This document shows positions 43,969-53,551 of a DNA stretch of 64,000 nucleotides, in pieces. This DNA is from Mycolicibacterium sp. YH-1 (GTDB lineage: Bacteria > Actinomycetota > Actinomycetes > Mycobacteriales > Mycobacteriaceae). The stretch lies in assembly GCF_022557175.1 (NCBI RefSeq), contig NZ_CP092915.1, forward strand, positions 1,426,001 to 1,490,000, given 5' to 3'. How positions within the stretch are numbered: the stretch's first letter is position 1; the number at the start of each line of letters is the position of its first letter. Below the pieces are notes generated by a model. That model made no database searches. It was given only the letters and a program-made list of their open reading frames with translations, and was not told where the DNA came from. A program made the translations under genes and the position numbers.

Positions 43969-44661
43969 ATGATTCGCCGTTCTAAGCATCGTGGGATCTT
44001 CGGGCTTCTCGCCGCAGCCGTCGTCGGCGCGGGAGCCACAGTGCTATTGCCGTGGGGCCAGCCGATCGCGTCGGCGGTCGCGTGTCCCGACATCGAGGTG
44101 GTCTTCGCGCGCGGCACCACCGAACCCGCGGGCCCAGGGTTCGTCGGACAGGACTTCACCGACCTGTTGCGGGCCCAGGTGGGGAATCGAACCGTCGACC
44201 TCTATCCGGTCAACTACCCGGCGATAGACAACTGGCCCACCGGTGTCATCGGGGTGAACGATGCCAGCGCACGCATCCGCCAGGTCGCTGCGGACTGTCC
44301 CAAAACCAAGGTCGTGCTCGGCGGGTTCTCCCAAGGTGCCGCAGTGGCGCAGATTGTGACCGCCGATGCCGATGGGGTGCCACCGAATTCGTATGCCTTC
44401 GGACAGACGACGCCCCTTGCTCCCGACGTAGCCGACCGCGTCGCCGCGGTTGCGCTGTTCGGCAAGCCGAACGCGCGCTTCCTCGGGATCATCGGTCAGC
44501 CGAACATCCCGGTGGGCGACGCCTTCACATCGAAGACGATCAGCATGTGCGCGGCCAACGATCCGATCTGTTCGGACGGACTGGACTTCGCGGCTCACAA
44601 CTCCTACCCGGCCAACGGAATGGTCCAGCAGGCGGTGGAGTTCGTGACCAGCCGCGTCTGA
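43969..44661 (+). CDS. Cutinase-like secreted serine esterase (Culp family)
   Basis: This is a 230-residue exported esterase. The signal peptide is about residues 1-37 (LLAAAVVGAGATVLLPWGQP...ASA). PDIEVVFARGTTEPAG is the family start, with the oxyanion residue. The Ser lies in GGFSQGAA, the Asp in NDPICSDG (also a disulphide Cys) and the His in AAHNSYPANG. Mycobacterial Culp proteins hydrolyse esters, phospholipids or polysorbate and can be cell-wall associated. It is monocistronic and ends 13 bases before the convergent DUF1501 gene. Confidence 0.92.
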   Translation: MIRRSKHRGIFGLLAAAVVGAGATVLLPWGQPIASAVACPDIEVVFARGTTEPAGPGFVGQDFTDLLRAQVGNRTVDLYPVNYPAIDNWPTGVIGVNDASARIRQVAADCPKTKVVLGGFSQGAAVAQIVTADADGVPPNSYAFGQTTPLAPDVADRVAAVALFGKPNARFLGIIGQPNIPVGDAFTSKTISMCAANDPICSDGLDFAAHNSYPANGMVQQAVEFVTSRV

Positions 44662-44674
44662 GAGACGTTGTAGA

Positions 44675-45886
44675 TCAGAGGAATCCGAGATCGCGGCGTC
44701 CCGTGCCGACAGATGGGGTCGGGTCCGAGTTCAAGGTCTTGCTCAACAGTTCGTGGTAGACATCGCGGAAGTCGGTCGTGGACTTGAGGTCGCCGTCATC
44801 GAGGTCGGTCAGGCTGGGTTCGTCGCCGTAGAACCCGCCCTTGACCGGTGCTCCCATGAGAAACACCGGACCGGCCGCGCCGTGGTCCGTCCCCTGTGAG
44901 GCGTTGGCCGCGACGCGACGGCCGAACTCCGAATAGGCCATCACGACGAGGTTGCGCCCATAAGTGTTGTTGCGCATCTGCTGCAGGAACGGCGTGACGG
45001 CCTCGTCGAGAGTCCGCAGCAGATCCTCCTGAGTGCCCCGTTCGTCGGCGTGGGTGTCGAACCCCAACAGCGACACCATGTACACCCGCGTCGGTACGGC
45101 CGCCTTCACGCATCGTGCGACCACGTCCAGCTGCGCCGACAGGGAGTCGACGTCGGCGTTCCTGCCCGCCGCCGTCGGGTCGACTCCCTTGATGACCCTG
45201 CCGAATTCGGGCTCGGTGACCGCGGTCGCACGGTAGCTGTTCCGCACCGCCCGCATCGCCGGAGTGTCGCGCGGATCGTCGGCGCTCAGCGCGGTGAGCG
45301 TATCGGTGATTCCCGTGGGGATCCGCGGGATGGTCTCCGACAGCGCCGAGGCCACCTGCTTCTCGCCGATTGCCATGAGTGGCAGCACGGCGCCAATGTT
45401 CAAGGCCCGCAGCGGATCGTCACCGTTGGTGTCAAGCCAGCGGCCGATCCACCCGGTGGACACCGGGTGGATCGGTGAGGCGGTCTGCCAGATGTCCATC
45501 GATCGGAAGTGGCTGCGGTCGGGCTTCGGATAGCCGACACCCCGAATGATGGCCAGGTGGTCGTGTTGCCACATACCGGACATCCCCTTCAGTGCGGGAT
45601 TGAGGCCGAGCTGGCCATCGAGCGGCAGGACTTCCTCGGGCGCGTAGGCAAGGTCGGGTCGCGCGTCGTGATACGCATTGTCGGCATAGGGGATAACGGT
45701 GTTGACACCGTCGTTGCCGCCGTACAACGAGACGATCACCAGGATGCCGCTCTTGGGCGGCAAAGGCCGCTGCCGGCCCGCGTCGAGAAGGTCGGGAAGC
45801 GTTATGGCAGCGACTCCCGACAGCAGACCGGCGGCACCGACGCCGGCACCCGCGATGAGGAATTTGCGTCGGTTCCAGTCAGCCAT
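44675..45886 (-). CDS. DUF1501 protein with Tat-type signal
   Basis: This is a 403-residue protein of the DUF1501 family (alkaline phosphatase-like fold in some members). N-terminal NRRKFLIAGAGVGAAGLLSG fits a twin-arginine signal. Family segments are ILVIVSLYGGNDGVNTVIPY, YPKPDRSHFRSMDIWQTA, LLGFDTHADERGTQ and VVMAYSEFGRRVAANASQGTD followed by HGAAGPVFLMG, whose Asp/His pattern could bind metals. It follows the DUF1800 gene by 12 bases. The two families are linked in many bacteria, with an unknown exported role. Confidence 0.85.
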   Translation of the reverse strand: MADWNRRKFLIAGAGVGAAGLLSGVAAITLPDLLDAGRQRPLPPKSGILVIVSLYGGNDGVNTVIPYADNAYHDARPDLAYAPEEVLPLDGQLGLNPALKGMSGMWQHDHLAIIRGVGYPKPDRSHFRSMDIWQTASPIHPVSTGWIGRWLDTNGDDPLRALNIGAVLPLMAIGEKQVASALSETIPRIPTGITDTLTALSADDPRDTPAMRAVRNSYRATAVTEPEFGRVIKGVDPTAAGRNADVDSLSAQLDVVARCVKAAVPTRVYMVSLLGFDTHADERGTQEDLLRTLDEAVTPFLQQMRNNTYGRNLVVMAYSEFGRRVAANASQGTDHGAAGPVFLMGAPVKGGFYGDEPSLTDLDDGDLKSTTDFRDVYHELLSKTLNSDPTPSVGTGRRDLGFL

Positions 45887-45898
45887 TGTCGAGATCCA

Positions 45899-47233
45899 CT
45901 ATGCGGTCAGGTATTCGGGAGTGTTGACGGCGGCGGCGATCAGTCGACGGGGGTCGTCGACGACGTCCTTGAGTGCGGCCGCGGTGCTGTCGGTCCACGC
46001 ACCCACTCCGATCAGATAGCCGGTCGCGTCGATTCGATCGGTACTGGCCGCCTCGTCGACGATCGACAGATCACCCAGCCCGGAGAACTTCTCGGCCGCC
46101 CACGCTCGTGCCGCTGTGCTGATGGTCGACAGCCATGCGTTTCCGTGTGGCCACCCGTTGACGTCGGGGGGATAGAAGGGGCGCTGACGCATGACCGTCA
46201 GTGCCACCAGTGTCGCGTCCATCAACTGTGGGTCGTTCAGTGGCACTTTCAGTGACCTCATCACCCCCACCATCCACTCAATGGGGGTGGATACGACCGT
46301 GCCGGAGGACGCGACGAAGTCGGGGTCCAACAGGATTGCCTTCGTCAACGCCTTGAGATCTCGGCGCGGACCGTACGCGGCGACGAGGCGATTCAGCACC
46401 GCCGGCGCGGGTGGGTTGTCGGACGCCAGTTGTCGCCACAGTCGGCTAGCAACGAAGGTCGCCGACTGCGGCTGGCTCAGCACCACGTCGCAGAACTCAT
46501 CGTGACTGAAGTTGCCGGTCCTCCCCAGCACGGTCTTGACGGTTGAGTCGTGCTGATCCCATACCATCGTGGCGCGGCCGCCGCGTCCGATGTACCAGCC
46601 GGTGAGCGTGCGTGCGCCCTCTCGTACGTCGGCCTCGGTGTAGCCGTTGGCGTGTCCGAGGGTGAACAGCTCCATGAACTCGCGCGACAGGTTCTCGTTG
46701 GGTTTTGCCGCGCTGTTCCCGACGCCGTCGAGCCAGTAGAGCATCGCCGCGTCGCTCAGCATCGCCACGGCCAGCGTGCGGAAGTCGCCCAGCTTGAGCG
46801 TGCGCAACGTCTGATTCTGCGCGCCCATCCACTCGGCCACGGGCACCTTCTGGGCTGATGTGGCGAAGTGGTTGTGCCACAACAGGGTCAACTTCTCATG
46901 GATGGGCTCTCGGACGCTGACCATTCGGCGCACCCACCACACGGTGAGGTCGTGCATCTGATCGGCCAGCGTGCCGGTGAAGGCGTCGAGCGCACTCGCG
47001 CTGACGCCGTCGGCAGGTGCCGCAGGCGTCAGCGGTATGGGGCGTGGGGTTGCCAGCGCACCGGGGTCGCGGTCGGGGTCCAGGGCAAGGATCGTGTCGA
47101 GGTGAGTCGAGAGGTCCTGGGTCTCGAGGGCGTCGATCTGGGGTCCCGTTGCGCCGAATCCTGAGCGACGAAGGAGACGGGCGGTGGCCTGCCACCGTGC
47201 CGATTGTCCAGTCACGGGTCGACGACCACTCAC
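45899..47233 (-). CDS. DUF1800 protein
   Basis: This is a 444-residue protein with ARLLRRSGFGATGPQIDAL at the N terminus, HEKLTLLWHNHFATSAQKV, ENLSREFMELFTLGHANGYT, EADVREGARTLTGW and RPFYPPDVNGWPHGNAWLST, all diagnostic. Its biochemical role is not known. It almost always pairs with DUF1501, as here. The start at GTG 47233 has GCAGGAA directly before it. No signal peptide is evident, so it may depend on the Tat-exported partner. Confidence 0.85.
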   Translation of the reverse strand: MSGRRPVTGQSARWQATARLLRRSGFGATGPQIDALETQDLSTHLDTILALDPDRDPGALATPRPIPLTPAAPADGVSASALDAFTGTLADQMHDLTVWWVRRMVSVREPIHEKLTLLWHNHFATSAQKVPVAEWMGAQNQTLRTLKLGDFRTLAVAMLSDAAMLYWLDGVGNSAAKPNENLSREFMELFTLGHANGYTEADVREGARTLTGWYIGRGGRATMVWDQHDSTVKTVLGRTGNFSHDEFCDVVLSQPQSATFVASRLWRQLASDNPPAPAVLNRLVAAYGPRRDLKALTKAILLDPDFVASSGTVVSTPIEWMVGVMRSLKVPLNDPQLMDATLVALTVMRQRPFYPPDVNGWPHGNAWLSTISTAARAWAAEKFSGLGDLSIVDEAASTDRIDATGYLIGVGAWTDSTAAALKDVVDDPRRLIAAAVNTPEYLTA

Positions 47234-47297
47234 TTCCTGCCGAGACGCACTTGCTGAGCGCGCCTAGCTGCACAGCCGCCCTTGTCGCTCCGACGAG

Positions 47298-47741
47298 CTA
47301 CCCCCTGTTGAACAGGTTTCCGATGCCCTTGAGCAGTCCGTTTCCTGCCTTGCCCACCTGGGAGATCGCGTTGTTGCCCGCGGTGCCCACCTGGGAGATC
47401 GCGTTGTTGCCTGCGGTGCCCAGCTGAATCTGGCCGTTCTGGATGGCCGTGCCGGTCTGCGAGATCGCGTTGGTGCCCGCGGTACCCAGCTGAATCTGAG
47501 CGTTGGAGATGACGGTGCCGACACGGGTGAAGATGTTGTCACTGGAACTGCTCGCCGCCGACGTCGTCGCGCTCTTCGGGGTGACCTTGTTGCCAGTGTT
47601 CGTGACGACGTTGTGTTGATTGTCCGCGGCCGCGGTGCCCGCACCGGCGAGCGCCATACCGGCCGCAACGGCAACCGCACCTCCTGCAACCGCTACGCCC
47701 GTCACGAACCTGCGTCCGATCGAATTGTGATGATGTGCCAT
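47298..47741 (-). CDS. Small secreted repeat protein, family member A
   Basis: This is a 147-residue exported protein. Signal peptide: GVAVAGGAVAVAAGMALAG then AGTAAADN. The mature part has repeats of about 11 residues built on (I/L)QLGTAG(T/N)NAISQ(T/V)GTA, seen at least five times, and ends GNGLLKGIGNLFNRG. It is clearly homologous to the gene at 63033. Gly, Asn, Gln and Thr richness suggests beta or polyproline-type stacking on the cell surface, but structure is not known. ATG 47741 lies after AAGGGGAC. Confidence 0.75.
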   Translation of the reverse strand: MAHHHNSIGRRFVTGVAVAGGAVAVAAGMALAGAGTAAADNQHNVVTNTGNKVTPKSATTSAASSSSDNIFTRVGTVISNAQIQLGTAGTNAISQTGTAIQNGQIQLGTAGNNAISQVGTAGNNAISQVGKAGNGLLKGIGNLFNRG

Positions 47742-47784
47742 GACCCGTCCCCTTGATAGCAACTATCTGATTGGATGCTAAAAA

Positions 47785-47792
47785 GTTACCAC
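47785..47792 (-). promoter_or_regulatory. GTGGTAAC element shared with the paralogue promoter
   Basis: GTGGTAAC ends 44 bases before the start codon here and 43 bases before the start codon of the paralogue at 63033. TAGCAT lies 5 bases after the element and could be the -10 box. The match in sequence and spacing suggests shared control. Confidence 0.45.
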
Positions 47793-48265
47793 TCATCGCC
47801 ATGTGGATCACTAATCGCGGAAACATTCTTTTGGTCTCATTCATCTGATTGTATTGATGAGTGTTTGCGAATGGCTACGCCGCACCGGCGTTGATCTTGA
47901 ATGGTCGGCTTGGTCGATGATGGCTAGTGGCACGTCAGGGCCGGTGATATGGCTGTTCTGTGACCGGAGCAATCCATTGGCAGTCGGCCTGGACGGAATC
48001 GACTGCATCGAGGGCATCCAGTGTCCGACGTGTTGGTGATTTGCTGATGGTTATCTTGCGCCGAGACGTCAATGGCGAACCACCGAATATTTTTGACGAT
48101 CTAGTTAAATTGCTGTGAACGAATTACAGCAAATTCATCGGAACTGTTGAACGGGTCTCGGGGAGGTGTTTGGGGAGGCTGCCTCGTGTTGGTGTCCGCG
48201 GATTTCGCCGACGAGTCGCGTGCCATTGAGCGACGCTTGGCCCGAGAACCAGCGAAGGGAGCCAC
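47793..48265. other. AT-richer intergenic region
   Basis: This 473-base gap holds no gene I can support. The only open frame on the plus strand (about 47857-48039) has no ribosome site and an unusual Trp/Cys-rich product. A CATTCATC/GATGAGTG near-palindrome lies near 47838-47864. The region carries the upstream DNA of the exported repeat gene and of the cupin gene. Confidence 0.4.
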
Positions 48266-48730
48266 ATGATGACTCGAGGACCTCGAGGGCTCTGCCTCAT
48301 CGTGGCCGTGGGCGCGACGATCCTGAGCGTCGGTATCGGGCCCGCCATGGCGACCCCGGGCGAGGGGGACGTCGCGCGCACCGATCTGGCCCAGGGGGAG
48401 ACCGATGCGCCGATCTCTATCGTCACCGACGGCGGGCAGTCGACGACCGTTCTGGTGCAGTCCCTGGTGCTCGCTCCCGGCGCCCACAGCGGCTGGCACA
48501 CTCATCCCGGACCGGAGTACTCGGTGATCACCGGTGGTGTTGTCGCACTGCAGTCCGCGCCGCAGTGTGCCGCCACCCATTACGAACAGGGGCAGGTGGT
48601 GTTCATTCCAGCCGGCGTTGCGCATCGTGTCGCCAACGACGGCGCTGTCGACGCCAGTGTGGTGGTCAACTACACGCTGCCGGCGAACGCACCCGTGCGT
48701 GTCGACTCGCCGGACGTCTGTCCGGCGTAG
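48266..48730 (+). CDS. Exported cupin-domain protein
   Basis: This is a 154-residue protein. Signal peptide: RGLCLIVAVGATILSVGIGPAMA. A single cupin barrel follows, with PGAHSGWHTHPGPEYSVITG (the two His and Glu of cupin motif 1) and YEQGQVVFIPAGVAHRVAN (Gly, Pro and His of motif 2). Such proteins bind a metal and may act as dioxygenases or isomerases. Substrate unknown. Two Cys near Q-CAATH and DVC may pair outside the cell. Confidence 0.8.
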   Translation: MMTRGPRGLCLIVAVGATILSVGIGPAMATPGEGDVARTDLAQGETDAPISIVTDGGQSTTVLVQSLVLAPGAHSGWHTHPGPEYSVITGGVVALQSAPQCAATHYEQGQVVFIPAGVAHRVANDGAVDASVVVNYTLPANAPVRVDSPDVCPA

Positions 48731-48800
48731 CGCGCACAGCGAAGCCTCCGTCGGTGGTGTTGGGTAAAGGCGTTGTCCGCTACGCGATTTGGCTTGCAGA

Positions 48801-49028
48801 TCACGTGCTTGCCGCCCGTCGGATCGGTGCGGACTTCGGCGATGTTCGGAGTGCTGTGTTCAGTTTTCGTCGGGCCAGGTCGAGCAGAGTCGCGAAGCCC
48901 TCCGGTTCAATATGCAGATAGCCGCAGATGACGTCGTCGGCAACAGCTGCGTCGTGCAGCCGTAGGGCCAGCGAGTGCGCCTCGGGCAGGCTGCGCAGCG
49001 CCGCCTCGTACTGGTCAGGATCGGTCAC
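48801..49028 (-). CDS. Sigma-70 region 4-like small protein
   Basis: A 75-residue frame from GTG 49028 (an ATG at 49070, overlapping the PGRS gene end, is the alternative). YEAALRSLPEAHSLALRLHD, then ICGYLHIEPEGFATLLDLARRKL looks like the helix-turn-helix of sigma region 4 (compare LPERQREVLLLRD...I-LGIS-GTVKSRL-RARRKL). There is no region 2, so it cannot be a full sigma factor; a DNA-binding or RNA polymerase-binding accessory role is inferred. It follows directly after the PGRS gene. A decayed copy lies at 53552-53678. Confidence 0.6.
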   Translation of the reverse strand: MTDPDQYEAALRSLPEAHSLALRLHDAAVADDVICGYLHIEPEGFATLLDLARRKLNTALRTSPKSAPIRRAAST

Positions 49029-49047
49029 CGATGATCCGTCGCCACTG

Positions 49048-50751
49048 CTAGTCGTCGGCGTTGGTTCCATTGCTGCCAGTTGATCCGCTGCCGCCCTGGC
49101 TTCCGCTGCTTCCGGTGGCGCCGGACGGTCCCGATGCACCGCCGCTGCCACCGGAGCCGCCGGTACCTGGCGTTCCCGCGGAACCGCCCTGCCCGCCGGT
49201 CCCGCCTTGCCCGCCAGTGCCGCGCGAGCCGGGCGTGCCGACGCCACCGAGTGCGCTGCCGCCGTTCCCGGGCCCGATGTCACCACCCCTGCCGCCGCTG
49301 CCGCCGGTCGCCCCGCCGCCACCTGAACCGGCCGCCCCACCTGCGCCGCCGCGACCGCCGCCGCCGAATACTCCGCCATCGCCACCCGAGCCGCCCGTTC
49401 CGCCGGCTCCGCCGCTGCCACCCTTACCTCCGGTGCCGCCAACCCCGCCGGCACCGGCGTCGCCACCCACCGCGGTCCCACTAGTGGTTCCATAGCCGTT
49501 GCGATCACCGATGCTGCCGCCGTTGCCGCCGGTTCCTCCTACCGCTCCCGACGCGCCGTTGCCGCCGGCTCCGCCTGCTCCGCCGCTGCCGCCGGTGCCG
49601 ACCACCAAGCCGCCGCGGCCGCCGGAACCACCTGCGCCGCCTGCGGTTCCGGCCCCGCCTGCGGTACCGGCACCACCGGTCCCGCCGTCGCCGGCGTTAC
49701 CGCCCTTGCCGGTTCCTCCTCTGTTTGCCGCGCCATTGTCACGCCCGATGTCTCCGCCGTTACCACCGGCACCGCCGCCCGCGCCGCCGTCGCCCCCATT
49801 GCCGGCGTTGCCGCCTTGACTGTCATTTCCCGATATACCCTCACCATTGCCGGTGCTGATGCTGCCGCCGTTGCCGCCTGCGCCCCCGCCGGATCCGCCA
49901 TGGCCGCCATCGCCGGCCTTGCCGCCGATACCGTTCACTCCGTTGAGGGATCCGATGTTGCCGCCCGCGCCGCCATTCTGTCCGGGTGCGCCGTCGTCAC
50001 CGCGACCACCATTGACGGCCGGGCTGCCATTGCCGTTGCTGCTCCCGACGTCAGTGCCGCCTTCGGCGGTGTCGGTGGGTGGTGTGGGGTTCACGCCGAT
50101 GGTGCCTGCGCGGCCCTGACCGCCGGCGCCGCCCGCGCCGCCATTGCCGATCAGCGCTCCGGCGTTGCCGCCATTGCCGCCGGCCCCGGCGTTGGAGGTG
50201 GCGGTGGCCGCTGCTCCGGCGCCGCCCGCGCCGCCGTTGCCGAACAGGCCGGCGTTGCCGCCGTTGCCGCCCCTGCCGCCATTGACCGCCGCAGTCCCGA
50301 TGCCGCCCTTGCCGCCGTTGCCGAACAGCAGGCCGCCGCTGCCGCCGTTCTGACCCGCGGCGCCGTCGAATCCATTGCCGATCAGCAGCCCGGCGTTGGG
50401 ATGTTCAGCGGTGCCGTTGGAGACGAACACCGAAATCAGCGCGCCTATCGGATCGATCGCCGAGGACGAGATGGCCGCGGTGGCACTCGCTGGCAGCATC
50501 GCGGCGAACATTGGAGCTGGCGTCGGTGCGACCGCATTCGAGACCACCAGATCGGTGCACAACAGGGTCGGGCAGTCGGCACCTGCGGGGGACAGCATCG
50601 GTGAGCCCACCGACATCAGCTGTACCCGGGGCGCCGCGGCTGCGGTGTCCGGTCCGGTGGTGCCGGCCATCCAGAAGGCGGCGCCCGCAGCAGCCACACC
50701 TGCAATGAACGCCGTGCGGGTAATCATCGAACTGCGACCTTGGGTGGACAC
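49048..50751 (-). CDS. PGRS-type Gly-rich exported protein without a PE domain
   Basis: This is a 567-residue protein. GTG 50751 has AGGAG six bases before it. A signal peptide ([19 protein letters not shown]...AAAAP) is followed by a unique segment of about 75 residues. From around residue 110 to the end it consists of GG-x-GG-x units ([23 protein letters not shown]), the pattern of mycobacterial PGRS domains. A PE domain and its YxxxD/E motif are missing, so export would be Sec/Tat rather than type VII. Such sequences can bind calcium or form rigid polyGly-II helices. The DNA is a tandem GCC-rich array from about 49070 to 50350. Confidence 0.8.
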   Translation of the reverse strand: MSTQGRSSMITRTAFIAGVAAAGAAFWMAGTTGPDTAAAAPRVQLMSVGSPMLSPAGADCPTLLCTDLVVSNAVAPTPAPMFAAMLPASATAAISSSAIDPIGALISVFVSNGTAEHPNAGLLIGNGFDGAAGQNGGSGGLLFGNGGKGGIGTAAVNGGRGGNGGNAGLFGNGGAGGAGAAATATSNAGAGGNGGNAGALIGNGGAGGAGGQGRAGTIGVNPTPPTDTAEGGTDVGSSNGNGSPAVNGGRGDDGAPGQNGGAGGNIGSLNGVNGIGGKAGDGGHGGSGGGAGGNGGSISTGNGEGISGNDSQGGNAGNGGDGGAGGGAGGNGGDIGRDNGAANRGGTGKGGNAGDGGTGGAGTAGGAGTAGGAGGSGGRGGLVVGTGGSGGAGGAGGNGASGAVGGTGGNGGSIGDRNGYGTTSGTAVGGDAGAGGVGGTGGKGGSGGAGGTGGSGGDGGVFGGGGRGGAGGAAGSGGGGATGGSGGRGGDIGPGNGGSALGGVGTPGSRGTGGQGGTGGQGGSAGTPGTGGSGGSGGASGPSGATGSSGSQGGSGSTGSNGTNADD

Positions 50752-50848
50752 GCGATCTCCTGGGCTTTCGTCTGGTCTGGGCAGGGCCTACGGCCCTGCT
50801 GAGCCCTACGACACTGACCGATATCGCGCCCGAACCGACCCGTAGCGC

Positions 50849-50889
50849 ACTACTTGGTTTCTCGGCGTGCTCGGCTCTCGACTACTTGG
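50849..50889. repeat. ACTACTTGG direct repeat before the PGRS gene
   Basis: ACTACTTGG lies at 50849-50857 and 50881-50889, 32 bp apart (three helix turns), within the short gap between the LuxR and PGRS genes. The location upstream of the PGRS start suggests tandem binding sites for a regulator, possibly the neighbouring LuxR protein. Confidence 0.45.
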
Positions 50890-50897
50890 ATCGTCGG

Positions 50898-53513
50898 CTA
50901 CCGCGGCTCGAGCTGATTGAACTGCTGCACCAGCGCGGACAGTTCCGCTCGCGATGTGACGCCGGCCTTCGCGCTGGCTTGATAGACGTGGCCCTCGACG
51001 GTCCGCACCGATAGCATCGTCGAGTCGGCGATCTCCTTGTTGGTCATGCCGTCGGACACCAGCTTCGCGATCTCGTGCTCGCGGCGCGTGAACGGCAGCG
51101 GTACCCGCGCGGCGCCAAGGGCGGGACTGACCGCACCACCGCAGCCGTTGGCGATCACGTGTGCGCGGGCGCTCGAGGTGAGCGCACTTCCTCTCCGCCC
51201 CGCGAGGCGGTGCGACGTGCTTGCCTGCGCCGCAGCGTCGGCGGCTGCCAGTGCGTCGCCCATCACCTCGAAGTCACGCGAGACACTATCCAGCGAGGTG
51301 GCGTCGTCGGCGGCCAGCGCTTGCGCGTACCGGGCGGCCAGCGCTGCTCGGGGGCCCTCCACCAGCGTGGCCAGTTCGCTGAGCCGTTGTGCCCCACCGA
51401 GATCACCGAACTGTGCCGCGGTCTGCAGGCAGAGCACCTCGCGCGCCAGCTGCCCATGCGTGTGGGCGAACTTCGCGGCATTGAGCGCGAGTTCACGCGC
51501 CTCGGTGACCCGACCGCCAGCTGAGGCCACCCAGGCGCTTGCCACGAGGTAGCCCGACTCCACGTATTCATATGCGGGATGACGACTTTCGCGTGTCACC
51601 TTGAGAGACGTGAGGGCCTCATCCAAGCGTCCACGCCGGGCCAGCACCTCAGTGTGCAGAATGCGGAAGCGGTAGAACAGGCCGGCGACCTCACCGTAGT
51701 CACCGAAGGTCTCGCGAGCTGAGTCGAGGTGGCTTTGGGCGGCGGCCAGATCGCCGCGTCCCAGGGCGGTCATACCAAGCGCAGCGATGCTCATCGAGCG
51801 CGACAGGCCCGGTAGGTCCGCGTACTCGCGGTGCGACCGCTCGGCCACGGCGACGGCTTCGACCACATTCCCCGCCGCTAACAGTGCGTAGGCGTGAAAC
51901 TCGGCGAGACCCGAGGCGTGAAAGGAATCCTGGGGCGAGTCGACGAGCTCGCGGTACCCCGCGGATGCCCGTTCGCCGGCGTGGGTGGTGCGCCCCAGAT
52001 CCCCGAGCGCGATGGCCTCGGCGGCGTAGCCGAGGACGCGGCCATAGCTGTCGAGCCGACCGTAGTCGACTGCGGACATCGTCATAACCGCGTCGGCGGG
52101 TTCGGCCGCCATTGCCTGGGAGATGGCGCGGAACGTCAGCAGTGCATGGTTTCGCGTCTCGTCGCCAAGTCGCACCGCATCATCGATGACGACACGGGAT
52201 GCGGCCGGATTCCGCAGCGGGAACATCAGATTCGCCGCGCGCAGGCTAACGCCGTCCACGAATCCCACAGACGCAAGCTCGTGAACGCTGAGAGTGTCCA
52301 GCAGTTCCTCAGCCGCCTGTCCCTTCTCCTGCAGGTAGAGGATGTAGGCCAGTCGAAGCTTGGTCGACGGGTCTGACTGGGCGTCAATCGCGGCGCGGGC
52401 GAATCGTTCCGCGAGCCCGACGTCGAGCCGTGAGGCCGAGATGTTGGCCGCCAACGACAGGATCGCGACGTCGGGCGGTAGATCGGACTCCAACCACAAC
52501 AGCCCGAGACGCAGTGGATCCGCGTTCGCCCCCGCGCGCGCCATCGCCGAGGCGACGCGACCCCGCAGTCTTCTCAGCCGCAGCGGACCGCACTGGCCGA
52601 GCCTGATCTCGCCGTAGAGGGGATGGCCGATGTACACAGCGTCGGTGTCTGCGGTGGCCGTGATCAGTGAGCGCTGCTCGGCGGTCTCGATGGCCTGCTG
52701 GTCGGCGAGCTCGGTCAGCAGCGTCCGGTCGAGTGGCTCGGCGATCGCCACGAGATCGACGACGTCGCGCACCTCATCGGACACCGCGCCGATCTGTAGT
52801 TCGACCAACTCGACCAGCGACGGCGACACCGATGGGGTTCCGGCCCAGCGCCATTCACCATCGACGCGTGCCAGGCGCCCAGTCTCGCGTTCGTGTTCGA
52901 CGAGGTGGTGGAGGAACAGCACGTTTCCGCGGCTCAACCTCCACATCCGGTTGGTGCAGTCGGTGCTGACGCGCCCGTCCAGGACGGTCTCGATGAGATT
53001 GCCGGACTCATTGTGGGACAACGTCTGCAACTCGAGCCGCCGTAGCAGTCCGTCCTTCCAGAGCGCGGTCACGGCGTCGGGCGCTGGTTCCCCGGTGCGG
53101 ATGGTGGCGATCACCTTCGCGGCATCCTGCAGCACCAGTTGATGCACGATCATCGCCGACAGATCGTCGAGCAGATGTGCGTCGTCGACGTACAGGAGCA
53201 GGGGAGCGTCACTTGCGGTTGCGGTCAGGGCGGCGAGGACCTTGCGCGCCAACGTCAGAGGAGAGCTGTCGGTGGCGTCGGCCCAGCGCGCGAACGCTCC
53301 CAGTGTCACCAGCCGGCCGGTCGTCGTTCCGGCGATTCGGTGTACCGACCATCCCGCGGCTGAGGCGGCATCAGTCGCGGCGCGGGCCAATCGTGTCTTG
53401 CCGACGCCCGCCTGACCCGCAATGACGATGCCCTCGTGCGCGTCGCCGGACAGGGCTTCACCGATGAGGCGAAGCTCTTCCGTGCGGCCTGTGAGCGGCC
53501 ACCGGTCAACCAT
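50898..53513 (-). CDS. Large LuxR-family ATPase transcription regulator (LAL type)
   Basis: This is an 871-residue regulator. Residues 10-300 form an AAA/STAND ATPase with Walker A GQAGVGKTRL and Walker B LLLYVDDAHLL. A long helical-repeat region covers about 330-780. The C-terminal LuxR helix-turn-helix is FTRREHEIAKLVSDGMTNKE, then IADSTMLSVRTVEGHVYQA. The start MVDRWPLTGRTEEL (ATG 53513) is chosen since related proteins begin at this point; ATG 53537 is an alternative. Longer in-frame sequence upstream is a relic of another gene. It lies 146 bases from the PGRS gene on the same strand, so the latter is a likely target. Confidence 0.85.
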   Translation of the reverse strand: MVDRWPLTGRTEELRLIGEALSGDAHEGIVIAGQAGVGKTRLARAATDAASAAGWSVHRIAGTTTGRLVTLGAFARWADATDSSPLTLARKVLAALTATASDAPLLLYVDDAHLLDDLSAMIVHQLVLQDAAKVIATIRTGEPAPDAVTALWKDGLLRRLELQTLSHNESGNLIETVLDGRVSTDCTNRMWRLSRGNVLFLHHLVEHERETGRLARVDGEWRWAGTPSVSPSLVELVELQIGAVSDEVRDVVDLVAIAEPLDRTLLTELADQQAIETAEQRSLITATADTDAVYIGHPLYGEIRLGQCGPLRLRRLRGRVASAMARAGANADPLRLGLLWLESDLPPDVAILSLAANISASRLDVGLAERFARAAIDAQSDPSTKLRLAYILYLQEKGQAAEELLDTLSVHELASVGFVDGVSLRAANLMFPLRNPAASRVVIDDAVRLGDETRNHALLTFRAISQAMAAEPADAVMTMSAVDYGRLDSYGRVLGYAAEAIALGDLGRTTHAGERASAGYRELVDSPQDSFHASGLAEFHAYALLAAGNVVEAVAVAERSHREYADLPGLSRSMSIAALGMTALGRGDLAAAQSHLDSARETFGDYGEVAGLFYRFRILHTEVLARRGRLDEALTSLKVTRESRHPAYEYVESGYLVASAWVASAGGRVTEARELALNAAKFAHTHGQLAREVLCLQTAAQFGDLGGAQRLSELATLVEGPRAALAARYAQALAADDATSLDSVSRDFEVMGDALAAADAAAQASTSHRLAGRRGSALTSSARAHVIANGCGGAVSPALGAARVPLPFTRREHEIAKLVSDGMTNKEIADSTMLSVRTVEGHVYQASAKAGVTSRAELSALVQQFNQLEPR

Positions 53514-53551
53514 GGCGGAGAGTCTAGCGATCGCCATGCCCTGGCGGGGGT

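Noticed and set aside
47857..48039. 60-codon open frame on the plus strand in the intergenic region
   Set aside because: No ribosome site, odd composition and no recognisable feature.
49061..49819. Pro-rich open frames on the plus strand opposite the PGRS gene
   Set aside because: They are the reverse complement of GGC/GCC repeats and have no start signal; typical shadow of a Gly-rich gene.
49070..50350. Tandem GCC-rich repeat considered as a CRISPR or satellite array
   Set aside because: Unit length varies and the reading frame GG-x is kept; no identical repeats with unique spacers.
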